Source: Syntrophomonas sp.
GTDB lineage: Bacteria; Bacillota; Syntrophomonadia; Syntrophomonadales; Syntrophomonadaceae
DNA length: 9,752 bases
NCBI GenBank assembly: GCA_028709355.1
Contig: JAQVXF010000029.1
Coordinates: 1 to 9,752 of the forward strand
Direction of reading: 5' to 3'
Each line of letters starts with the position of its first letter. The stretch's first letter is position 1. The notes below the pieces were generated by a model that saw only the letters and a program-made list of their open reading frames with translations, ran no database searches and had not been told where the DNA came from. This document shows positions 1 to 4,818 of the stretch, piece by piece. The translations under genes and the position numbers were made by a program.

Positions 1-487
1 TGATTTTGTTGGAGATGATCAGATCCACCGGTTTGAGTACCAAAGCGTCACCGCTGAGACACTGCTGGAGAGCTTGGATACTGCCCAGTTCATCGGGGTG
101 TTCGAGGTCCGTGCAGATAGCCAGCCGGGATTCCAATCCCAGCGCCGCCTCCCGGTATTCTGGCGAAGCCGGGTGGATCAGCAGGTAGTCGTAAACCGCT
201 GCTGCCTGAAGAGACCTAACCAATTCGGCAGTTGATTGTTTCGGGTCTTCATCCGCCCGGCTGAGCAGGTTCACCCCCCAGCGGGTGGTTGCTGTAGGAT
301 TGGATGAATCCCAGCCTGCGTCGTTGGGCGGCAGCTCCACTCCCAACCAGTGCCGGAGCTTTTCATTGCGGCCCCAATCGAGTATCAGGACCCGGTGCCC
401 TTTGGCCAGCAAACCAGCCGCCAAGTTGACGGTCACCGTGGTCTGACCGCTGCCGGCATGACTGTTGACGATAGTTATCACCTTCAT
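1..487 (-). CDS. ParA/MinD-like P-loop protein with degenerate nucleotide-binding motifs (C-terminus beyond window)
   Basis: The first 162 residues are visible and the gene runs off the left edge. The N-terminus MKVITIVNSHAGSGQTT has the strand-loop-helix layout of the ParA/MinD family, whose deviant Walker A is normally KGGxGKTT. Here both lysines are gone: His10 replaces the signature lysine and Gln15 the P-loop lysine. The following VLILDWGRN (33-41) matches the family's switch I segment, usually DxDPQ. YDYLLIHPASP (99-109) matches the Walker B segment YDYIIIDTPP, with His105 in place of Asp. DLIISNKI (155-162) matches the family's Asn-Lys strand. The fold is therefore recognisable but ATP hydrolysis looks unlikely. 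TadZ/CpaE proteins are known relatives with altered Walker A motifs that act as localisation factors. The ATG at 485-487 follows a GGGGGAGG ribosome site (495-502). The phasin-like gene lies upstream on the same strand, separated by a terminator. Pilus or septum localisation is as possible as a granule role. Confidence 0.75.
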   Translation of the reverse strand, partial: MKVITIVNSHAGSGQTTVTVNLAAGLLAKGHRVLILDWGRNEKLRHWLGVELPPNDAGWDSSNPTATTRWGVNLLSRADEDPKQSTAELVRSLQAAAVYDYLLIHPASPEYREAALGLESRLAICTDLEHPDELGSIQALQQCLSGDALVLKPVDLIISNKI

Positions 488-530
488 ATTTATGCCTCCC
501 CCAGTTGCGGCTGGCCCCGCCGATGATTCA

Positions 531-554
531 CTCCTGTTTACTCCTCTGTTTACT
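531..554. repeat. Short direct repeat upstream of the ParA-like gene
   Basis: CTGTTTACT occurs at 534-542 and again at 546-554, a 12-base spacing. It lies in the leader region of the minus-strand ParA-like gene, about 45-65 bases before its start codon. It could be a tandem operator half-site or chance. I found no convincing promoter for that gene in the same stretch. Confidence 0.4.
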
Positions 555-610
555 AATGATACAACAAAAATTCCTTCTGCCCACTACCGACTGTGGGGCG
601 GTGCATTTTT

Positions 611-640
611 TGGCAAACGAAAGCCCCTCTTGCAAGGGGC
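611..640 (-). terminator. Intrinsic terminator after the phasin-like gene
   Basis: Stem GCCCCT (623-628) pairs with AGGGGC (635-640) around a six-base loop. Read on the minus strand the stem is followed by TTTCGTTTGCC, a modest T-rich tract. It lies about 60 bases past the phasin-like stop codon and before the ParA-like gene, so the two are probably separate transcripts or joined only by read-through. Confidence 0.6.
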
Positions 641-701
641 CTCCGGTTCCAATATTGCGTTATCGTCCAAACGGATCACAAAACACCTAATTCAGTTTAA
701 T

Positions 702-1535
702 TTATTCGGACTTCTTGGCGGCTGCTTCTTTTTTGGGAGCTGCTGCCGGGGTAGCTTCCGCTTTTTTTACCAAGCCTTGATACTGCTTGGTCAGGTCCAT
801 TAGTTTGCTGGATAGGTCCCCCACCTGCGCGGTCAGGGTGGACACCATATTTTGGTTGGCCTTATTGGCTTCGCCAAAGGTGTTCATGACCGCGTCCTGG
901 ACCATCTGCTGGACCTGGGCCTGGTTGCTCTTGATCTGTTTGGTCAGATCAGCAACCTGGCCCGACAGACCAGAGAGCAAGGCCTTATTGGCCTTTTCCC
1001 CCTGTTCGTAAGTATTCATCACCACGTCCTTGACCATCTTCTGAACCGCGGACTGGTTGCCCTGGACCTGTTTGGTCATTTCCGCAACCTTGGTGTTGAG
1101 GCTGGTGACCATGTCCTGGCGAGCCTTTTCAGCCTGGTCATAAGTCTTGGCGACAGTCTCTTCGACCATCTTGCGGACCTGATCCTGGTTTTTGCGCATC
1201 TGCTTGTTCAGGTCCTCGACCTGACCGGTCAGATCAGCAATCAACTGTTGATTGGCCTGGTTGACCTGATCATAGCTACTTACAAAAGCAGCCTCAGCCA
1301 TCTTCTGGAACTGCTCCTGATTCTTGCGCATCTGCTTATTGAGCTCCTCCTCGAATTTGGTCATCTCTTCGAGGGCGGCCTTGCTCTGCTCCATCTGCCG
1401 GCGCGTCATTTCTTCTATCTGTTCCTGGGTGGCGGTCAGGCTCTTCATGCTCATCGCCCAGAAATCCCACATTTTGCCCATGGAATCTTCCATGAGTTTG
1501 AAGCTGTTGGCCAGATTATCCTTGGTATCAAACAT
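702..1535 (-). CDS. Phasin-like protein with 44-residue (four-hendecad) repeats
   Basis: This 277-residue protein is almost wholly helical and rich in Gln, Lys, Met and Ala, with no Cys. Residues 1-61 include the aromatic stretch KMWDFWAMSMKS (21-32), a likely surface or membrane-contacting helix. Four tandem units of exactly 44 residues follow (62-105, 106-149, 150-193, 194-237), plus a partial fifth to about 255. Each carries a (L/M)xKQ...NQ...V/FxKMV...Y/F...KA core. Since 44 is four times 11, the units look like hendecads with hydrophobic residues at 1, 4/5 and 8. The tail (257-277) is Lys/Ala/Pro-rich, recalling the basic AKP-rich tail of PhaF. Phasins coat PHA granules and often have such helices, and the adjacent MaoC-type hydratase supports that role. 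The ATG at 1533-1535 is preferred because AGGAGG sits just upstream (1544-1549); a TTG at 1551-1553 overlaps this region. Another coiled-coil function, such as a structural or pilus-related scaffold, cannot be excluded. Confidence 0.75.
   Translation of the reverse strand: MFDTKDNLANSFKLMEDSMGKMWDFWAMSMKSLTATQEQIEEMTRRQMEQSKAALEEMTKFEEELNKQMRKNQEQFQKMAEAAFVSSYDQVNQANQQLIADLTGQVEDLNKQMRKNQDQVRKMVEETVAKTYDQAEKARQDMVTSLNTKVAEMTKQVQGNQSAVQKMVKDVVMNTYEQGEKANKALLSGLSGQVADLTKQIKSNQAQVQQMVQDAVMNTFGEANKANQNMVSTLTAQVGDLSSKLMDLTKQYQGLVKKAEATPAAAPKKEAAAKKSE
825..1352 (-). repeat. Four tandem 132-bp in-frame repeats inside the phasin-like gene
   Basis: The four 44-residue protein units correspond to four 132-bp units. 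Conservation is mainly at the protein level, but some DNA identity remains: TTGCGCATCTGCTT occurs at 1192 and 1324, exactly 132 bases apart. This suggests internal duplication followed by divergence. The spacing is far too long, and the units too diverged, for a CRISPR array. Confidence 0.85.
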
Positions 1536-1602
1536 TCTTATTTTCCTCCTCAAACATGCGTTTTAATAGACTTTAACATCCATTTGGGATAACGCAAATT
1601 TG

Positions 1603-1632
1603 ATTATACCACGGTAAGGTATTTGACGTCAA
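1603..1632 (-). promoter_or_regulatory. Strong sigma-A promoter of the phasin-like gene
   Basis: On the minus strand TTGACG (1627-1632) and TATAAT (1603-1608) are 18 bases apart. The -10 element is preceded by TGG, giving an extended -10. Transcription would start near 1596, leaving a leader of about 60 bases. This is the best promoter in the window and predicts high expression, as expected for a granule-coat protein. Confidence 0.8.
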
Positions 1633-1633
1633 A
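1622..1633. promoter_or_regulatory. Perfect 12-bp palindrome over the phasin -35 box, candidate operator
   Basis: TTTGACGTCAAA is an exact inverted repeat that contains the -35 hexamer of the phasin promoter. A dimeric repressor bound here would block RNA polymerase. No regulator gene is visible in the window, so the cognate protein is unknown. Confidence 0.45.
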
Positions 1634-1674
1634 CACAGAAGTTCGATATGCCAAGGTTCCAATCTCAATCCCAA

Positions 1675-2103
1675 TTAGGCCATTTTCTTGCGCACCGGCA
1701 TCATGATAGCCTCTCCATCCACCACCAATTCATCCCGCTGGTTGGTACAGAAGGTCCGCAGCCACACCCGGTTCCTCTCCTCGTCCTTCTTGGTGACTTC
1801 GACCGTCGAAGTGATGGTGTCCTCGATAAATATGGGACGCTTGAAATCACAGGACTGGTGTACGTAGATTGATCCGGGCCCAGGCAGTTGGTTACCCAGC
1901 ACCGTCGAAATGAAACCGATCGACAGTATTCCATGGGCTATCCTCTTGCCGAAACTGGTCCCGCTGGCGTACATGGAATCGATGTGGGCCGGATTAAAGT
2001 CGCCGGTCACCCCCGCGATTGAATAAACATCGTATTCGGTCACGGTTTTGGTAAACGAGGCGGTATCTCCTATATTGATTTCCTGAACTGTCTTGCCAAG
2101 CAT
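1675..2103 (-). CDS. MaoC-like (R)-specific enoyl-CoA hydratase
   Basis: This 142-residue protein is the usual length for a single hotdog MaoC/PhaJ hydratase. The hallmark GVTGDFNPAHID (31-42) has the catalytic Asp35 and His40 of the family. FGKRIAHGILSIG (51-63) is the conserved helix that follows, and the C-terminal half is typical hotdog strand sequence. These enzymes hydrate trans-2-enoyl-CoA to (R)-3-hydroxyacyl-CoA, which supplies PHA synthase from beta-oxidation intermediates. Its place next to the phasin-like gene fits that role. An alternative is a MaoC enzyme in another acyl-CoA route. The ATG at 2101-2103 is chosen for its AAAGGAG site (about 2114-2120). The frame stays open a further 77 codons upstream, but a promoter lies inside that stretch. 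The phasin-like gene has its own promoter downstream, so co-transcription is optional. Confidence 0.88.
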   Translation of the reverse strand: MLGKTVQEINIGDTASFTKTVTEYDVYSIAGVTGDFNPAHIDSMYASGTSFGKRIAHGILSIGFISTVLGNQLPGPGSIYVHQSCDFKRPIFIEDTITSTVEVTKKDEERNRVWLRTFCTNQRDELVVDGEAIMMPVRKKMA

Positions 2104-2148
2104 ATTCTGTCTCCTTTCAGTTGCGGTTCTCTGATTGATTACTGTCAT

Positions 2149-2177
2149 ATTATATCTGAAAAGCGGCCATTTGGCAT
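2149..2177 (-). promoter_or_regulatory. Promoter of the MaoC-like gene
   Basis: On the minus strand there is a perfect TATAAT (2149-2154), 17 bases from a weak -35, ATGCCA (2172-2177). The leader would be about 40 bases. The -35 overlaps one of two TTGGCAT direct repeats, so regulator binding could replace or hinder -35 recognition. Confidence 0.6.
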
Positions 2178-2191
2178 GAAAATCTTGGCAT
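2171..2191. promoter_or_regulatory. Two TTGGCAT direct repeats in the MaoC/crotonase intergenic region
   Basis: TTGGCAT occurs at 2171-2177 and 2185-2191, with starts 14 bases apart. The second is part of CTTGGCAT, an 8-mer also found upstream of the phasin-like gene (1648-1655, opposite strand) and of the coiled-coil gene at 6145-6738 (6791-6798). It may be a shared operator. Confidence 0.4.
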
Positions 2192-2306
2192 TGCAACCAT
2201 TCTGAACCCGAAGTGAGAGAATATCTCTTGGCCCAGCCCACCCAGGAGTCACGCACAAGCTGACGGGGGTTGGGGAACTGATAGACAGTCCCATCGCCTA
2301 ATACCT

Positions 2307-2335
2307 TTTCCAAATATGAGCGGACAGGATACAAT
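2307..2335 (+). promoter_or_regulatory. Possible promoter of the crotonase operon
   Basis: TTTCCA (2307-2312) and TACAAT (2330-2335) are 17 bases apart, each matching consensus at four or five of six positions. The leader to the start codon at 2457 would be about 115 bases and AT-rich. The whole 2104-2456 gap contains only the two divergent promoters and the TTGGCAT repeats; I see no gene in it. Confidence 0.4.
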
Positions 2336-2456
2336 CTAATTAAGTAATGTTAGGCTTATTAAATTAATGATGCTCCAGTGCAGCTGATCAACAATCAAAA
2401 TCAATAAGATGGCTACGACGAGCGATACTATATTTAATGGAAGGAGCGGTGAGACG

Positions 2457-3215
2457 ATGCCCAAGCAGAAACAGGTACTGATCGAAACCACCCAAGGTAT
2501 AGGCTGGATTACCATGAACCGCCCGGAGGCCCTCAATGCTCTGACCCTGGAGATGTTGGACGGGGTGAGGGAGGCCATAGTAGCGTTAGACCAAGATCCT
2601 GCGGTAGGGGTGATGGTGGTAACCGGTACCGGGCGGGCCTGGTGCACCGGCCTGGACCTGAAAGCCCTGGGCCAAATCCAATTTAAAGGAGGCGCGGTGG
2701 GGCCGTTGATCGACCACTGCGGACGGGCCTTGATCGAAGCCATCGAGTCGGCCTCCAAGGTGGTCATCGCCATGGTCAACGGCTGGGTCTTCACCGGTGG
2801 TTTGGAGTTATTGTTGTGCCACGACATCATCATCGCCTCGGAAGAAGCCCAATTCGGAGATACCCACTGCAAATTCGGGATACGCCCCAGCTGGGGTATG
2901 AGCCAGCGTTTGCCCCGTATCATCGGCATCAACCGGGCTCGTTACCATACCTTCACCGCCCAGAACATCAGCGCCCGGCAGGCATTGGAGTACGGGCTGG
3001 TCAGCGCCGTGGTTCCCGGTGACCAGTTGCGGGCAGAAGTGGAGAAGACCGCGTCAATGATCATGAAGAATAGCCGCGAAGCTATCGCCGCCAACAAAGC
3101 CCTCTACAACCGCGGTTGGCAGACAACTCTGCGGGAAGGCCTGGAAAACGTTGAGTATCGCCAGAGCTTCGAGATCAGCGACACCAATGCGCGCTTGGCA
3201 AAATTCTTGAAGTAA
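2457..3215 (+). CDS. Crotonase-fold protein (enoyl-CoA hydratase/isomerase family)
   Basis: This 252-residue protein has the length and layout of a single-domain crotonase. WITMNRPEALNALT (17-30) is the N-terminal signature. WCTGLDLKAL (62-71) and the glycines of FTGGLEL (112-118) would form the oxyanion hole that holds the CoA thioester. Glu117 matches the first catalytic Glu of enoyl-CoA hydratase (Glu144 in rat). The second (rat Glu164, normally in a PE motif) falls at His137 in FGDTHCKFG. A DTH variant occurs in other crotonase homologues as I recall them. Classic (S)-hydratase activity is therefore uncertain; isomerase, hydrolase or another CoA reaction is possible. The ATG at 2457 follows GGAAGGAG; an in-frame ATG 48 bases upstream has no good site. 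It is divergent from the MaoC gene and 22 bases before the membrane-protein gene, so those two are probably one operon. Confidence 0.88.
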   Translation: MPKQKQVLIETTQGIGWITMNRPEALNALTLEMLDGVREAIVALDQDPAVGVMVVTGTGRAWCTGLDLKALGQIQFKGGAVGPLIDHCGRALIEAIESASKVVIAMVNGWVFTGGLELLLCHDIIIASEEAQFGDTHCKFGIRPSWGMSQRLPRIIGINRARYHTFTAQNISARQALEYGLVSAVVPGDQLRAEVEKTASMIMKNSREAIAANKALYNRGWQTTLREGLENVEYRQSFEISDTNARLAKFLK

Positions 3216-3237
3216 GCCGGAACGGAGGTGATCCCAG

Positions 3238-4047
3238 ATGAATGCGACCGGCAAGAAAGGTTATTTGATCGGTCCGGAGTTATTCGACACATACCTGCTG
3301 GTGCTGAAAATAGTTGTGGCAGTTGCGATGTTGGGAACCTTGGTCGGCAATACGGTGGACTGGATCTTCAACGATACCGGCAATGCCTGGCAATATCTGG
3401 GCAAGACCCTGGTTATCGCCTTGAATGCCTCCATAGGCGCCTTCGGGTGGGTCACCCTGGTGTTCGCTGTCATCGAGAGGACCGCCAAAGAAGCCACTTT
3501 GGCGGAGCTGCGGCAGGAGAAGGCGGCCGTTCCCCATCTGACCACTAACCACGCAGCCCAGTATTTCAGCCGTGCCGCCATCTTCGTCGGAATCATCTTC
3601 ACGATTGGTTTCATGATCTTCCTGAACGGCTATGCGCATCTGATCGCAGGGCAGTTCCCTTCCAGCACCGGCCCCCGCTTCATTCCTGTCCTGGATATCC
3701 CCGTCTTCCGGACCTACCTGCCCTATATCAACGGTTTACTGGTGCTGCAGTTGCTCTTCTCGGTCAGTAAACTGGTGCAGGGAAGGTGGACCTATTCGAT
3801 CGCCGCTGCCAACCTCATTATCAATGGGCTTTCCCTGGCTCTTTTATTTACCTTGCTGGAGGATAAATCGATAATCAATCCCGATTTCCTGGCTGGCATC
3901 AGCAGCGTTTTGGAGCAAGGCGGAGAAGTACTCCTGAATCCGCTGGATATTTTTTTCCGGGCCATCAAGCTGGTCTTGGTGATCGTCCTGACCATCGACA
4001 GCGGAGCTGGTTTTGTCAACGCCTTCAGGAACCGCCGGTCGGTATAA
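3238..4047 (+). CDS. Unrecognised multi-pass membrane protein
   Basis: I do not recognise this 269-residue protein with confidence. Six hydrophobic segments are visible, at about 19-43, 55-79, 113-136, 163-180, 187-207 and 243-262. A charged, probably cytoplasmic loop (80-107) rich in Glu, Lys and Arg separates the second and third. A polar stretch (138-160) with PSSTGPRFIPVLDIP follows the third. No transporter signature, catalytic motif or cysteine pair stands out. The start has a very strong GGAGGTGAT site just before ATG 3238, and the gene begins 22 bases after the crotonase stop, so the two are probably co-transcribed and translated at a high rate. A hairpin at 4058 ends the unit. Confidence 0.85.
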   Translation: MNATGKKGYLIGPELFDTYLLVLKIVVAVAMLGTLVGNTVDWIFNDTGNAWQYLGKTLVIALNASIGAFGWVTLVFAVIERTAKEATLAELRQEKAAVPHLTTNHAAQYFSRAAIFVGIIFTIGFMIFLNGYAHLIAGQFPSSTGPRFIPVLDIPVFRTYLPYINGLLVLQLLFSVSKLVQGRWTYSIAAANLIINGLSLALLFTLLEDKSIINPDFLAGISSVLEQGGEVLLNPLDIFFRAIKLVLVIVLTIDSGAGFVNAFRNRRSV

Positions 4048-4057
4048 TGGGCAAAAT

Positions 4058-4089
4058 AATCCCGGCCGGTGTTTGGAGCGGCCGGGATT
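4058..4089. terminator. Bidirectional hairpin terminator between convergent genes
   Basis: AATCCCGGCCG (4058-4068) pairs perfectly with CGGCCGGGATT (4079-4089), an 11-bp stem with a 10-base loop. It lies between the plus-strand membrane-protein gene and the minus-strand DUF4870-type gene. On the minus strand it is followed by ATTTTGCCC; the plus-strand tail is only mildly T-rich. Confidence 0.8.
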
Positions 4090-4122
4090 CTCTGGGTTTC
4101 CATCTGAGTCAGACGGCAACTA

Positions 4123-4455
4123 TTATTGAAGCAGACGATACTTGCCGATCAGGGGCAATTCCTTGGCCTTGCCGTTGAATGCATTGACGAAGCCCATGAT
4201 GGCCAGCACCACTATCCCCGCCCAAAAGAAAGGCAGCAGTATCCACCCGAGGATCGGTATCAAGCCCAGCACCCATCCCCCGAAAAAGGCGATGATAAAG
4301 AGCAGCAGCCCTTGATTGGCGTGGAACTTGCCGAAAGGTGACTTCGGGCACAGCAGCAGGGGCAGTAAAAAGATCAGGTATGCGAAAGCTGATGCTACAT
4401 TGCTATGTTCGATGTCCTCAGCGGTGAATTGGCTGGTCCAGTCGGTTCCATTCAT
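4123..4455 (-). CDS. DUF4870-type (Tic20-like) small membrane protein
   Basis: This 110-residue protein has three hydrophobic segments (about 20-36, 48-67, 70-92). The telltale motif is KFHANQGLLLF (43-53) after the first segment, which with the end LPLIGKYRLL marks the DUF4870 family, related in fold to the chloroplast import protein Tic20. Its bacterial function is not established; it sits in the cytoplasmic membrane. Two in-frame ATGs are close together. The second (4453-4455) is chosen because AAAGGAGG stands seven bases before it, while the first (4459-4461) practically touches the ribosome site. The gene faces the plus-strand membrane-protein gene across a shared terminator. Confidence 0.82.
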   Translation of the reverse strand: MNGTDWTSQFTAEDIEHSNVASAFAYLIFLLPLLLCPKSPFGKFHANQGLLLFIIAFFGGWVLGLIPILGWILLPFFWAGIVVLAIMGFVNAFNGKAKELPLIGKYRLLQ

Positions 4456-4485
4456 GGCCATCCCTCCTTTGGTCTTCTGTCCTGT

Positions 4486-4611
4486 CTACGCTTTAACATC
4501 GAGTATCACTTGCTCTGAGTATAAGTATTCCTGGCCCAGAATCCAACCGTTTATTTCCCGAATAGGGTCCATTAATCGGAGCGCCATCAACAGCCACGGA
4601 GCTCCATCCAT
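4486..4611 (-). CDS. Possible 41-residue ORF upstream of the DUF4870-type gene
   Basis: ATG at 4609-4611 opens a 41-codon frame ending 30 bases before the DUF4870-type start. The peptide begins MDGAPWLLMALRLMDPIREI and ends EYLYSEQVILDVKA; it has a mildly hydrophobic front and a mixed tail and matches no family I know. An AGGGGG site lies four bases before the start, rather close. A TATAAT at 4648-4653 on the same strand would give a leader of about 30 bases. It could be a small co-transcribed protein, a leader peptide or simply an open stretch of leader. Confidence 0.35.
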   Translation of the reverse strand: MDGAPWLLMALRLMDPIREINGWILGQEYLYSEQVILDVKA

Positions 4612-4647
4612 GGTGCCCCCTGGCTTAGCCGGACCTGGAGGTCCATG

Positions 4648-4676
4648 ATTATACCGGTGCCCGGGCGGGTATATCA
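4648..4676 (-). promoter_or_regulatory. Candidate promoter for the 41-residue ORF and DUF4870-type gene
   Basis: On the minus strand a perfect TATAAT (4648-4653) stands 17-18 bases from a weak -35 (TGATAT or CTGATA, near 4671-4677). Just inside the transcript GGACCTCCAGGTCC (4631-4644) is an inverted repeat with a two-base centre that could fold or bind a protein. Confidence 0.5.
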
Positions 4677-4727
4677 GCAAAAGGACCTCATCAGCGGACC
4701 AAATCTGTCCGCCCCGTTTGGATAAGG

Positions 4728-4736
4728 TGGTATAAT
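4728..4736 (+). promoter_or_regulatory. Extended -10 promoter of the VanW-domain gene
   Basis: TGGTATAAT gives a perfect -10 with an upstream TG. No good -35 is present at 17 bases (TCCGCC). Start would be near 4743, with a leader of about 75 bases to the ATG at 4819. The same TGGTATAAT string serves the phasin promoter. The stretch 4612-4818 otherwise holds only this and the opposing promoter. Confidence 0.6.
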
Positions 4737-4818
4737 TTTTCCAGTGGCAACCGATTCAGTTTTGGGCCAGCTTGATCCGGCCCAAGCCCCCAAACTTACT
4801 ATTGCGAGGAATTTGACC

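Noticed and set aside
465..803. Plus-strand frame spanning the ParA-like start and phasin end
   Set aside because: It crosses a terminator and two well-supported minus-strand genes and has no ribosome site.
825..1352. CRISPR-like or other tandem array from the regular 132-bp spacing
   Set aside because: The units are diverged, contiguous and in frame, with conservation at the amino-acid level. This is a protein repeat.
852..1592. Long plus-strand open frame (246 codons) opposite the phasin-like gene
   Set aside because: It mirrors the 132-bp repeats of the phasin gene, has no ribosome site, and runs through the phasin promoter side. The minus-strand reading has a strong promoter, ribosome site and coherent protein.
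2104..2334. 77-codon in-frame N-terminal extension of the MaoC-like protein
   Set aside because: The extension contains the gene's TATAAT promoter and an AAAGGAG site directly before ATG 2101-2103, and its sequence resembles no part of the MaoC family, which is complete at 142 residues.
2336..2932. 198-codon minus-strand frame opposite the crotonase gene
   Set aside because: The plus-strand frame encodes an unmistakable crotonase. The reverse frame has no recognisable protein features.
4744..4818. Earlier ATG for the VanW-domain protein
   Set aside because: It lies about eight bases after the -10 box, so it would be at or before the transcript start, and it would bury the signal peptide behind 25 residues.
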